In this document: positions 27,301-34,886 of the stretch, piece by piece
How the letters are laid out: each line of letters begins with the position of its first letter
Position numbering within the stretch: position 1 is the first letter of the stretch
NCBI RefSeq assembly: GCF_004369205.1
Contig: NZ_QFGA01000001.1
Coordinates: forward strand, 682,001 to 746,000
DNA from: Pelotomaculum schinkii
Lineage (GTDB): Bacteria > Bacillota > Desulfotomaculia > Desulfotomaculales > Pelotomaculaceae
Reading direction: 5' to 3'
DNA: 64,000 nucleotides
Translations under genes and position numbers: made by a program
The notes under the pieces: generated by a model
Databases searched by the model: none
Told to the model about the DNA's origin: nothing
The model's input: the letters and a program-made list of their open reading frames with translations, nothing else

Positions 27301-27747
27301 ATCAAGTACGATCTCCAGCAAGTCCCTGCTGTCCAGGCCCAATATGGGCCGACCGTCAGAGTTCAAATTGCCTATGGCCTCAAGCCTGTGCGATACCAAC
27401 TCAGCATGTTCCAGGCTGGGTAAAAGGATCAGGTTGTGGACTTTTCTTACTCTGCCGTTCTTTTTGTATATGGAACTGATTTCGCCAGTGACAATAAATT
27501 GAGGCTTGAGGCTTCCTCCCGCCACCAGATCCTTTTGGCGGAAATCATCCTTGAGAATATAAAGGCCTTCGCCAGTAGGGACCAGCTTTTCTTTTAATTC
27601 CTCACGCCAGGCCGGATGCGTGAAATCGCCTGTGCCGATAACGTCAATTCCTTTGCGCCGCGCCCAAAATTCGAGCATCTCAGGTACACAATTCTTACTG
27701 GTGGCTCTTGAGTATTTTGAATGTATATGAAAATCAGCGATAAACAT
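24376..27747 (-). CDS. EndoQ-like PHP nuclease fused to UvrD/PcrA-type helicase
   Basis: 1123 residues. Residues 1-240 are a PHP nuclease domain with all metal ligands visible: FHIHSKYS, GTGDFTHP, TGEIS, KVHNLILLP, PAHIWTPHFS, SNSDAHSP. A zinc finger follows (C275, C278, C291, C294), then a further alpha/beta segment to about 400. This layout is that of endonuclease Q, which nicks 5' of deaminated bases (uracil, hypoxanthine). After a linker, residues 480-1100 are a superfamily 1A helicase: Walker A AGPGTGKTKT, FTNKAAQEM, DEFQDVN, GDPDQSIYGFRG, LTQNYRST, TIHAAKGLEF and VGMTRARDE. Nicking and unwinding would be combined in one chain. Neighbouring glycosylase-like and polymerase genes support a deamination-repair role. 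Confidence 0.88.
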   Translation of the reverse strand: MFIADFHIHSKYSRATSKNCVPEMLEFWARRKGIDVIGTGDFTHPAWREELKEKLVPTGEGLYILKDDFRQKDLVAGGSLKPQFIVTGEISSIYKKNGRVRKVHNLILLPSLEHAELVSHRLEAIGNLNSDGRPILGLDSRDLLEIVLDMCAEAILIPAHIWTPHFSLYGAYSGFDHIQECFEDLTGYIYALETGLSSDPPMNWRLSALDGFTLVSNSDAHSPANLGREANIFDTALSYQSILQALNNRSTKEFFGTIEFFPEEGKYHYDGHRNCKVCWKPAETISAQGICPVCGGRITVGVLHRVEAMADREEGFVAPAAKHFESLIPLQEIIASSIGCTVTSKKVKETYENLIRSIGPELFILRQATLPDIELVAGSWIAEGIRRLRCGKIDIQPGFDGEYGKITVMDKSEIERLSGQLYIFNDQSDALPSPSISKTIAAEKASARQETVLLPVLEDAVSFRGREDTKTAVPVETSYELNKEQWEAVSSPSPAIAVMAGPGTGKTKTLVYRIIYLVEKCGVHPDQITAVTFTNKAAQEMRVRLERHFGEKRTTAAMTIGTFHSISLQILSQWKGKNNMTIIDEEDVLAIIGEIVKDMKLELSPRDVMKGISLVKNGISPVGDKKKGGPLSDGVPPVLVYDAYCAQLKGYGVMDYDDILLEVLYQFEGGSTEDTAGRNVSNPFSHLLVDEFQDVNEIQYRLIKAWSRKSESIFIIGDPDQSIYGFRGSDLRYFARFKDDFPGLQQVRLTQNYRSTPEIIACAQALISRKNAGERGVFLEAGRARGSRVRLIDARDEFSEALFVAKEINRMVGGIDMLDTQALSASRSKRIGAKHPRGFSDIALLYRTNHQARILEQCLLKEGIPYVVAGREEFLTDKPVRHALAFFKFLLNPGDTVSLLRYLKAEESYSADLNKKIFESYTAGNKSLASLARIMEEIRLPLEQPDQPGNFLEMLRKYAPIIRKEKPKQIIDSWIDDHNLSDSHSMALLSHTAVMYTQMPSLMQNLILGRESDVVRSGGKVYSPDAVSLMTIHAAKGLEFPVVFICGVTDGRIPLRNSRLQCNMDEERRLFYVGMTRARDELILLTYRTPSLFIADLSEKHLIREHAFTPKQTPQYQQAALFE

Positions 27748-27859
27748 CTAAAAACACCTGTTTTCTATATTGGGGCGTATGGGGAAAATCTGTAGCAAAA
27801 TCCTCCCGTCGTATGGGCACTGCTTTTAAAAACGTCTGCCAGTCGTTACTGTTGTTCAT
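27734..27859 (-). CDS. possible 41-residue protein overlapping the EndoQ-helicase start
   Basis: A 41-codon frame from ATG 27859 reads MNNSNDWQTFLKAVPIRRED and ends KQVFLDVYR. Its stop overlaps the first codons of the EndoQ-helicase gene, which would give translational coupling. A TATAAT box at 27899-27894 (minus) lies about 35 bases before the ATG. The composition looks protein-like, but no strong SD is visible. I do not recognise the sequence. It could also be the tail of a lost gene. Confidence 0.35.
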   Translation of the reverse strand: MNNSNDWQTFLKAVPIRREDFATDFPHTPQYRKQVFLDVYR

Positions 27860-28014
27860 TACTCATTTATGAAAAATCAGAAGTTAATATAATTATAGCA
27901 CAAATGTTAAAATAAGGTCGAAAAACTGTTTCTTTGCTGCAGAATAGAAAATGCCGTAGTCGCTGTGCGAGGCAGAGAAATGCTCAACTGCCGATAGCAC
28001 CATTACGCAAGGAT

Positions 28015-28347
28015 CTATAAGGATTTTCGTAAACAATCTGCCGTAATTGTTTCTCCATTTTTCAACATCTCCAATGGCGTCCCTGTAAATACAACTTGTC
28101 CACCATTTTTACCGCCCTCTGGGCCAAGGTCGACAATCCAATCGGCGGCTTTTATAACCTGCTGATTGTGTTCCACTACAATTACAGTGTTTCCGGAATC
28201 TGCAACGCGGTTCAAAAGTGTAAGAAAATTGTCAACATCCATTGGATGCAATCCGGTCGTAGGCTCGTCCATCAGATATAAGCTGTGCTTGCCTGTATTG
28301 TTAATCAGTTCTTTTGCCAATTTTAAGGTCATCATACCTGCGGCCAA
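28015..28347 (-). pseudogene. C-terminal fragment of a UvrA-type ABC ATPase
   Basis: 110 residues. TLKLAKELINNTGKHSLYLM is followed by DEPTTGLHPMDVDNFLTLLN and ends with VVEHNQQVIKAADWIVDLGP. This is the last Walker B, D-loop and H-loop region of UvrA or UvrA-like excinuclease/antibiotic-resistance ATPases. Everything upstream, including Walker A and the signature, is missing. The break lies near 28340, where a helicase fragment on the other strand begins. Confidence 0.85.
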
Positions 28348-28465
28348 TAACGAAACCTACTCCAGCGTATACGACCGCAGCCTGCTTTACATTGCCTGCA
28401 CTCGAGCAATGCACCGGCTGTCTTTGACATATACCGGCGAGCTGACTCGGCTAATTGGTCCATAA
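28328..28465 (+). pseudogene. C-terminal fragment of a HelD/UvrD-like helicase
   Basis: The plus strand reads VIIPAANNETYSSVYDRSL, then LYIACTRAMHRLSLTYTGE, LTRLIGP and a stop. This is the helicase motif VI region and the end of HelD-type proteins. It is joined end to end with the uvrA fragment on the opposite strand, so a deletion or recombination fused two unrelated gene tails. Confidence 0.75.
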
Positions 28466-28501
28466 TCTACTTCTTCATGCTGTACGGCAGATTGCTCTGC
28501 T

Positions 28502-28627
28502 TCAAGCTGGGAGCAAATACCCGGCGCGGAGAAAACCGTATTTGTCATACAGGTCCGCCTGAATGGTCTTTCCGTCGCCTGCCTGGCAGGGTAACTGTCT
28601 CGTCGGGTTTGGTTTTGTAATTTTCAT
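28502..28627 (-). CDS. possible 41-residue ORF coupled to the toxin gene
   Basis: The frame begins with an ATGA overlap with the toxin stop (MKITKPNPTRQLPCQAGDGK) and ends LRAGYLLPA. The 4-base overlap is typical of translational coupling, but the surrounding region is gene debris, so this may be accidental or a remnant of a mobile-element gene. Not recognised. Confidence 0.25.
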   Translation of the reverse strand: MKITKPNPTRQLPCQAGDGKTIQADLYDKYGFLRAGYLLPA

Positions 28628-28926
28628 AGCAAAAATTCATATTGCCTTCGCCTATATAGTATTCGCCGTATTTGCACTGTTTTACCACTTACAACGTAGA
28701 ACACTACATAATTATGCACCACCAGCATACGGTATTGTTTTGCTCGAAGCACAGTATTTTTAGCAAGGGGACAACACATTGGCATTTGCTCAAGAGAAGC
28801 GATGCTATCAACAATTTCATCATAGATTTTAAGAGCAGCCTGCGGTGAAAGCTCATTTAGATAATCAGTAATATCCTTTAGATCTTGCTCAGCCAAGGGA
28901 AATATCTTCAGTTCATACTTTTCCAT
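28624..28926 (-). CDS. ParE/RelE-family toxin
   Basis: About 100 residues from ATG 28926. EKYELKIFPLAEQDLKDITD and the end VVFYVVSGKTVQIRRILYRR are the classic ParE/RelE fold landmarks (amphipathic helix, then the final strands with basic residues). The gene overlaps the antitoxin by 14 bases. ParE-type toxins poison gyrase and RelE-type cut mRNA; which applies is not clear here. The upstream part of the open frame lies inside the antitoxin and is not translated. Confidence 0.85.
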   Translation of the reverse strand: MEKYELKIFPLAEQDLKDITDYLNELSPQAALKIYDEIVDSIASLEQMPMCCPLAKNTVLRAKQYRMLVVHNYVVFYVVSGKTVQIRRILYRRRQYEFLL

Positions 28927-29185
28927 GAACATAAGCCCTGAACTTTTTTGCCACTTCAAAAAAGTCCTTTCCCTCTGCACCGTTTGCAATCTCAGCCTCA
29001 GCTTCAGCCAACTTGCTATAGAGTTCAATTAAAGCCTGTTGTCGCTCATAGGTTTCTATGCTCATCACCACCATGTCACCTACGCCGTTCTTTGTTATGA
29101 AAACAGGCTCGCGTTCTTTATGGCAGAATTCGGAAATCTCGTTTGCATTATTGCGCAAATCAGAAATGGGACGTATATTTGGCAT
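28913..29185 (-). CDS. Phd/YefM-family antitoxin
   Basis: 90 residues from ATG 29185, behind AAGGGTGAGGG. MPNIRPISDLRNNANEISEF and ITKNGVGDMVVMSIETYER are the conserved Phd/YefM DNA-binding and dimerisation segments; the C-terminal tail would wrap the toxin. It is first in the operon and probably autorepresses. Closely similar in its first 20 residues to the antitoxin at 44.7-44.95 kb. Confidence 0.88.
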   Translation of the reverse strand: MPNIRPISDLRNNANEISEFCHKEREPVFITKNGVGDMVVMSIETYERQQALIELYSKLAEAEAEIANGAEGKDFFEVAKKFRAYVHGKV

Positions 29186-29241
29186 ATCCCTCACCCTTCT
29201 CAATATTTATGTATTTATAATATCATAATTTTGAGAAAGCC

Positions 29242-29592
29242 TCAATCCCTCTTGCACCACAGATTACCAAAGCTGAGGCTTTTATTGGTCATCATCTTAA
29301 TAAAGATCGGAACTAAAGTAGGATCAAACTGGGTTCCTGCTTTGAGACAAAGTTCATGTAGAGCTTCGTTTATAGTCTTGGCGGGTTTATAAGGCTGCTG
29401 GTGGGTCATGACATCAAAGGCGTCTAAAATGGATATGATACGCGACAAAAGAGGAATCTCATCTTCTTTAAGTCCCTGGGGATAGCCTTGGCCGTTCCAC
29501 CATTCATGGTGATATAAAATGATATCGGCCAGATGGGCAAATTCTCCGGACGCGTAAGCAATTCGATAGCCAATTTCGACATGTTTTTTCAT
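29242..29592 (-). pseudogene. HD-GYP domain fragment
   Basis: 116 residues matching the second half of an HD-GYP cyclic-di-GMP phosphodiesterase domain: MKKHVEIGYRIA, YHHEWWNGQGYPQGLK (HHE and GYP motifs), LSRIISILDAFDVMTHQQPY, and GTQFDPTLVPIF. The first half with the HD pair and any sensor domain is absent. The frame can be followed about ten codons upstream (INESEWF) and then fades. A truncated, probably non-functional gene. Confidence 0.75.
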
Positions 29593-29720
29593 AATAAACC
29601 ATTCTGATTCATTTATTTTGCCTTATTCCTATAATAATCGTAGCAATGCCAATGCCTGATAATATTAGTTCTCAACTATAGAAAATTATTCCAATGATAG
29701 CGTGCGAGCACTTGAAGCAC

Positions 29721-31001
29721 TCAATTCTGCTTCACTATCCACTCCAGCACCGGATCAGTCCCTTCCAGGTAAGCGGCAAAAGTCTCTTCTATCACCTTAT
29801 CCGGCTCCAGCGTGTTGACATCCTGATCCAACCAATGGAAATACTTCGTCGAATAACGAACCGGTTTTTCACTGTTCGGCAGTTTGAATTGTTTTACCTC
29901 TCCGTAGTGGTTCGGCTCACCGCCGGTCGCTTCTCCTACAAGATAGGCCTTCGTATCTTTCTTTAAACTGATCGCATTCAGAATAGCAGAAGAGAAAGTG
30001 TCTTTACCGATGATCACATAAAGCTTGCCATGCTTGTTAAAGCTGCTGTTTTTCACTTCTCTGATCAAAGGGTCCAGAATAGTCGAGATACCGCCGCGGT
30101 TTTCCCTGATATCAATAACAAGCTTGTTCACTTCATGGCTTTGAACAAAATTCCAGAATTCCTTGTCAAAGATTTCAAACGGCTTTTCTCTCATTTGGCC
30201 GCACCTGCTATAATTCAAATAAATGACTTTCTCGTCCTTTAAATATTCATACCAATAATTTTCGTCTGGATGGCTCCGGTATAGCGGAACAGATACTTCC
30301 GGCTGTTCGGCGGCCATATAGTCTTTATAACTAACCGGTTTCAGTTTGACCGTTTGCCTTTGGCCGTTTTTCAGTTCCACACCCAGTTCGATCTCATCTG
30401 CCTTGCTTAAGCCATAATATTTGAGAACACCCGGCATTGGCAGATAATAGACGATTTGAGTTTTAAACCAGCTTTCATTGGCCCCCGCTAGTAAGGGCCT
30501 GAGCGTATTGGCCGCTTCTTCGATTTTTTGGCCGTTCAGGGTGATGATTCTGGCATTCAGCAATTCCTGATATTCTTTGCTTGAACCCGTAATATAGATA
30601 CCTTCGGCAAACCAATGAAGCTCCAGCGGGTACCGGTATTCCGAACCGATACTTGATCCGGTATGGGTATCACCGATACCGGCCAGAATAACGCTTAAGG
30701 CGATCTCGATCTGTTCGTCCGAATAAGCGGGAACCTTTTTCTTCAGCTCTTCCAGCTGCTGGTGGAACTCTTGCTCGGAAAGGTGAAAATACAAATTCTT
30801 ATGGACTTTCGGCAGCGTTTTTTCCAGATAGGTGATATCGTTCACCCAACGGGTTTCCCTGTCTTTGGCCAGGTAAGGCTTGGTTGAAGGGACACTGCCG
30901 CAGCCCGTCAGCGAAATCATAAGCGTAAATATCAGTAGAAAGACAAGAACAAAAGGGACGCTTGCCAACCGGCAGTTCTTTCCACAATTAGAATGATTCA
31001 T
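29721..31001 (-). CDS. S41-peptidase-like lipoprotein
   Basis: 426 residues. The signal segment VFLLIFTLMISLTGCGS ends in a lipobox, so it is anchored outside the membrane. The C-terminal 200 residues resemble the S41 (C-terminal processing/tricorn) fold: VNKLVIDIRENRGG, and GKDTFSSAILNAISLK, where the serine of TFSSA aligns with the S41 nucleophile. The central part is PDZ-like (RIITLNGQKIEEAANTLRPL). Its start overlaps the BceB-like permease stop by 14 bases, so it is translated with the transporter. A protease acting on peptide antibiotics or on the sensor is possible but unproven. Confidence 0.75.
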   Translation of the reverse strand: MNHSNCGKNCRLASVPFVLVFLLIFTLMISLTGCGSVPSTKPYLAKDRETRWVNDITYLEKTLPKVHKNLYFHLSEQEFHQQLEELKKKVPAYSDEQIEIALSVILAGIGDTHTGSSIGSEYRYPLELHWFAEGIYITGSSKEYQELLNARIITLNGQKIEEAANTLRPLLAGANESWFKTQIVYYLPMPGVLKYYGLSKADEIELGVELKNGQRQTVKLKPVSYKDYMAAEQPEVSVPLYRSHPDENYWYEYLKDEKVIYLNYSRCGQMREKPFEIFDKEFWNFVQSHEVNKLVIDIRENRGGISTILDPLIREVKNSSFNKHGKLYVIIGKDTFSSAILNAISLKKDTKAYLVGEATGGEPNHYGEVKQFKLPNSEKPVRYSTKYFHWLDQDVNTLEPDKVIEETFAAYLEGTDPVLEWIVKQN

Positions 31002-32940
31002 AATTCTCCCACCTCTTTACCACCATATCACGATATTTCTTGCATATAAAAAGATAGAAACCTGTCATGGCCAGGATCAAAACACCAACTCCTGTCAAGA
31101 TACTGCCGGTAAATTGATAATGGATACACGATTCCAAGGCTTTAATGGCCATAGTTCCATGCAGGATTCCCAATAAAACCGGCAGAATAAAGGCAATACC
31201 TACTTGGGTATAAATACTTTTGGCTATTTCCTGTTCCGTCACTCCGATCTTCATCAGGATCTTATATTGTTCCCGGTCCAGGATGGCGTCGCTCAAAATC
31301 TTGAAATACATGGTACTGAAAGTAGAAATCATAAAAACAACGGCCATCACCAAGCCCATAAAATAAAAGGCCCCGATCAGATAGTACTTATATTGATATT
31401 GACCGGCATAGCTGTTGAGATTATCACTGGGGTTTTTTATCACCCCGGCGATTTTTTTTACCAAGGACATGCTGTCCTCCGGATCGGTAATATTGATCCC
31501 GTACATCGTCATCTCTTTACCGTCTTCTTTTAATTCATTGTATTGGTTATCCGTGACGATATAGGTATCATTATGGCCTATACCCTCCAGTTCACCGATA
31601 AACGGAATTTTCATCACTTTTTTCAAGTTATAGTCCCTACCCTGAATAACAAAGTCCTGTCCGATATAACTGACACCCGAAAAAACCAGATTGGAATGCA
31701 AGATACTTACAGTTTCATTATCATCAAGTTCAATTTCTTTTAAGATTTGCTGATAATTCTCAGGCCAGATGATCATCAAAGATTTTTTTACTTCGGAAAA
31801 ACTGGTAATTAAACATGTTTCAGTACGCTCGCCTTTGCCATTATTATAGGAAACATTACCAGTCAGAAAATGGGACTCATGCTCGGCCAGAATCTGATGC
31901 GGCGATGCTTGAATCAGCGCTCTGATCTTTTGGTTCGTAACCTCGTCCTGATCGTAATAAGTAATGCTGTAAGGCGCTTCGACTGCCGTATTGGTGTCGG
32001 CAAAATACTTTAGGGCCAGGCTTCCGCTGAGGGCAGCCAAAGTTGCGGCACATAAAATCGCTGTCATGGACAGGCTCCGGTAATGCGTGCCCAGCCGGAA
32101 TAACGTATTGCTAAAGCTTATAAGTCTTGATTTTTTATAAATAACTTTTTTCTTTTGAATCAGCGCGTTAAGGACAATCGCCAAAAAGCTGCCGAAGAAA
32201 AAATAGGTGCCGCAGCAGATCAGGATCAGGATTAAAATACTAGTCTGGAAAAAATCAATTGGTAAATTAAACGGTAAATCAAGAATATTCAAAGCCAGAT
32301 AATAGGCCGCGGCAATGCAGACCACACCTGCGATGCCGCCAATCCATCTTATCTTAGGCAGTCTTTGTTCTTTTTTGGCCGCGTTCAGGATTTCGATCAG
32401 CTTGCTTCTTCGAACCATCCGGTAATTCTTTATGCCCATCAAAAGAATAATAAAGGCCAGGATTAAGAGCAGCGTGCCGATCGCCTTGAGCGGGATATAA
32501 AATGGAATCTGAGTGTCCAGAATCATCGCTTTGCTCAGTAGCATAAAAAAAAGCTTGGAAAACAGCAGGCCGAGAGGCAGGCCAATGATAACGGCTGTTC
32601 CCCCGAGCAGGATACTTTCCAGGGCAAAGACCGTTCCGATTTTACTGCCGGGAATGCCCATCAACATATATGTTCCGATTTCTTTGTAACGCAGCTTGTA
32701 AAAGAAATTATTGGCATGGAACATAAAAGAAAATACAGTCAGAAATAGGATGATACTGCCCAAGGAACTGGCTACTTTCGCAAAGACGTACTGCTCATTG
32801 AGAACCTCTAAGTAAGGGTTAAAGTTGACCGCCAGAAAATTATAATAAATGGCCGTCGTCAGGATAAGGACCATAAGATAAAACTGGTAGAGTTTCAGGT
32901 TATTCTTAAAGAGCAGCCAGGAGATTTTAAAGGCGTTCAT
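30988..32940 (-). CDS. BceB-like FtsX-family ABC permease
   Basis: About 650 residues with 10 predicted spans and a large extracellular domain of about 200 residues between spans 7 and 8 (roughly residues 320-520), the hallmark of BceB-type peptide-antibiotic detoxification permeases. The N-terminus reads NAFKISWLLFKNNLKLYQFY. Start ATG 32940 behind GGGGGTG; an in-frame GTG lies three codons upstream. It partners with the adjacent ATPase and, in the family, directly signals to the BceS kinase. Confidence 0.9.
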   Translation of the reverse strand: MNAFKISWLLFKNNLKLYQFYLMVLILTTAIYYNFLAVNFNPYLEVLNEQYVFAKVASSLGSIILFLTVFSFMFHANNFFYKLRYKEIGTYMLMGIPGSKIGTVFALESILLGGTAVIIGLPLGLLFSKLFFMLLSKAMILDTQIPFYIPLKAIGTLLLILAFIILLMGIKNYRMVRRSKLIEILNAAKKEQRLPKIRWIGGIAGVVCIAAAYYLALNILDLPFNLPIDFFQTSILILILICCGTYFFFGSFLAIVLNALIQKKKVIYKKSRLISFSNTLFRLGTHYRSLSMTAILCAATLAALSGSLALKYFADTNTAVEAPYSITYYDQDEVTNQKIRALIQASPHQILAEHESHFLTGNVSYNNGKGERTETCLITSFSEVKKSLMIIWPENYQQILKEIELDDNETVSILHSNLVFSGVSYIGQDFVIQGRDYNLKKVMKIPFIGELEGIGHNDTYIVTDNQYNELKEDGKEMTMYGINITDPEDSMSLVKKIAGVIKNPSDNLNSYAGQYQYKYYLIGAFYFMGLVMAVVFMISTFSTMYFKILSDAILDREQYKILMKIGVTEQEIAKSIYTQVGIAFILPVLLGILHGTMAIKALESCIHYQFTGSILTGVGVLILAMTGFYLFICKKYRDMVVKRWENYESF

Positions 32941-33691
32941 TCCTTTCACCCCCTAACAAGGCCACCATATTTAGAATCTTTTTGAAGAACTCTTCGGCGT
33001 TGCCGTTTGTTTCCAACTTACCGCTGATCATCCCGTCTTTTAAAAACATTACCCGGTCACAGTAACTGGCGGCGGACGCATCATGCGTGACCATTACCAC
33101 CGTTGTCCCGTATTGGTTTTTGACGTTTTGGAAACAAGCTAAAAGTTCGGAAGCTGATTTAGAATCCAGCGCGCCGGTAGGCTCGTCGGCAAACAGTATT
33201 TTGGGTTCATTGACCAGAGCTCGGCAGACTGCCGCTCTTTGTTTTTGCCCGCCCGAAAGCTGGTAGGGATATTTGTCCAACTGGTTATCGATGCCGAATA
33301 ACACCGTCAACTCCTGGACTTTACGTAAGATTTCTTCTGCTTTAATATTATTCAGCGTGAGGGGCAAAGCAATATTATCCCGGATTGTCATATTATCCAA
33401 CAAATTGAATTCCTGAAAGACAAAACCGATGACATCCCTGCGGAACAGGGCCAGTTCCCTTTCCTTGAAAGCCCCAGTTTCCCTGCCGTCGATTATGACC
33501 GTTCCTTCAGTCGACTTGTCGATGGTGGAAATTATATTCAGTAAGGTCGTTTTCCCGGAACCGGACGGTCCCATGACGGCGACAAACTCCCCGGCGCCTA
33601 TCTCCAAACTGACCTCATGCAACGCCCGGCAGACAACGCCGCGCTGACCGTAAAGTTTGGTCAGATTATTTACTTTAATCATCGAAACCAT
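32927..33691 (-). CDS. BceA-like ABC ATPase
   Basis: 254 residues. Walker A GPSGSGKTTLLN, Q-loop VFQEFNLLDN, signature [15 protein letters not shown], Walker B ILFADEPTGALDSKSASE and H-loop VTHDASAASYCD are typical of the LolD/MacB/BceA group. Overlaps the permease by 14 bases. The start may be the internal ATG at 33682. Confidence 0.9.
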   Translation of the reverse strand: MVSMIKVNNLTKLYGQRGVVCRALHEVSLEIGAGEFVAVMGPSGSGKTTLLNIISTIDKSTEGTVIIDGRETGAFKERELALFRRDVIGFVFQEFNLLDNMTIRDNIALPLTLNNIKAEEILRKVQELTVLFGIDNQLDKYPYQLSGGQKQRAAVCRALVNEPKILFADEPTGALDSKSASELLACFQNVKNQYGTTVVMVTHDASAASYCDRVMFLKDGMISGKLETNGNAEEFFKKILNMVALLGGERNERL

Positions 33692-33816
33692 GAACCTTCC
33701 CCCTTGTCATCTACCCATCCTGTTATGAACAGAACCGATACATTAATGGACGTAATCGATGCTTTTATTCTAGTATTCCTTCTGCTCCAGTTCCATCGGT
33801 TTTGATGACATTTCGG

Positions 33817-33832
33817 AAGTCAAATGTGACTT
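33817..33832. promoter_or_regulatory. palindrome upstream of bceA-like gene, candidate BceR operator
   Basis: AAGTCA-CATT-TGACTT (minus reading) is a perfect 6-bp inverted repeat with a 4-bp centre, flanked by further TGACA/TGTCA half-sites at 33807 and 33836. It lies between the kinase stop and the transporter genes, where BceR-type regulators bind to activate their transporter promoter. Confidence 0.5.
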
Positions 33833-33842
33833 TTTTGTCATT

Positions 33843-34886
33843 TTAGAGTCGCTGGCGCTGCATGTAATCAGACAGCTTATAAAAAGATAAAACAAATTCG
33901 GTATACACCCCTTGCTCACTCTGTATGTTCAGCCCTATTCCCAGGGTATCGGCCATTTTTTTTGCGTAGTACATGCCCATTCCGGTGGACTTGGTACTGT
34001 TTCGGCCGTTGCTGCCGGTAAATCCTTTGTCAAAGACACGGCCGAGTTCCTCTTTCGGAATACCGATGCCGTTATCTTTCAGACGCAGATGGTAACCCCA
34101 TTCATCTTCCTGACCGCTGATTGTCATTTCACCGTTTTTCTCCGTGTACTTGGTGCTGTTATTGAGGATTTGCGAAACGATATAATGGATCCACTTTTTA
34201 TCGCTGATAAAATGATACGGCCTGATATTGCTCTGAATATTGATACTCTTCGCGATAAAAAATTCGGCGTTATCGCCGATAGCTTCTTTAACAACCTGTT
34301 CCAGGTCAACATTTTCCGATATGATATCCTCGCTGTAATGATTGGCTCGGGTGATCGATAAGGCTTGATTAATCCGGAATTTCATCTGTTCGATCTGAAA
34401 TAACAATTTGTTGGCAATATCCGTTTCATTTTCCAACCGGTTTACAACCATTTCACTGACGGAAAGGTTCACTTTCAAGTCATGGACGGTCTGGGTCAGA
34501 TAATCTTTTAAATCGTTCATCCTTTGCCGGTAATCGTTTTCTTTTCGGCTGAAGCCGTTGTTTTTATATTCCAGCAGTTCTTTCATCAGACTGATTCCCG
34601 GGACACTTTTTCCTGCTGAGGCTGAAGGGCCACGGAAAAGCCAGTCGATGTCCAGGCCCCCGGCCATTGTTTGCCTGATTTTCGTATAGGCTTTATTCAG
34701 CCGCCGATAATGAAAGGTATACCCCGCAGCGGCTACGAAAATCATAAGTAAATCCAGATAAAAAATCTCCCCCAGAGTTTTCGCCAGGGGAGTGCTTGTC
34801 AATAAAATCAAATTGACCAGGATAATAATACCCGCCTGACTGGCTATCCATTCCCACTGTCCCTTGATATAAGCTATCGTCTTCAT
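33843..34886 (-). CDS. BceS-like intramembrane-sensing histidine kinase
   Basis: 347 residues. Two closely spaced N-terminal membrane helices with almost no extracellular loop, as in BceS kinases that sense through the transporter. Phosphoacceptor region QTVHDLKVNLSVSEM. ATP-binding motifs: N-box LNNSTKY, G1 DNGIGIP and G2 STGMGMYYAKK. The gene overlaps the response regulator by 4 bases. Confidence 0.9.
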   Translation of the reverse strand: MKTIAYIKGQWEWIASQAGIIILVNLILLTSTPLAKTLGEIFYLDLLMIFVAAAGYTFHYRRLNKAYTKIRQTMAGGLDIDWLFRGPSASAGKSVPGISLMKELLEYKNNGFSRKENDYRQRMNDLKDYLTQTVHDLKVNLSVSEMVVNRLENETDIANKLLFQIEQMKFRINQALSITRANHYSEDIISENVDLEQVVKEAIGDNAEFFIAKSINIQSNIRPYHFISDKKWIHYIVSQILNNSTKYTEKNGEMTISGQEDEWGYHLRLKDNGIGIPKEELGRVFDKGFTGSNGRNSTKSTGMGMYYAKKMADTLGIGLNIQSEQGVYTEFVLSFYKLSDYMQRQRL

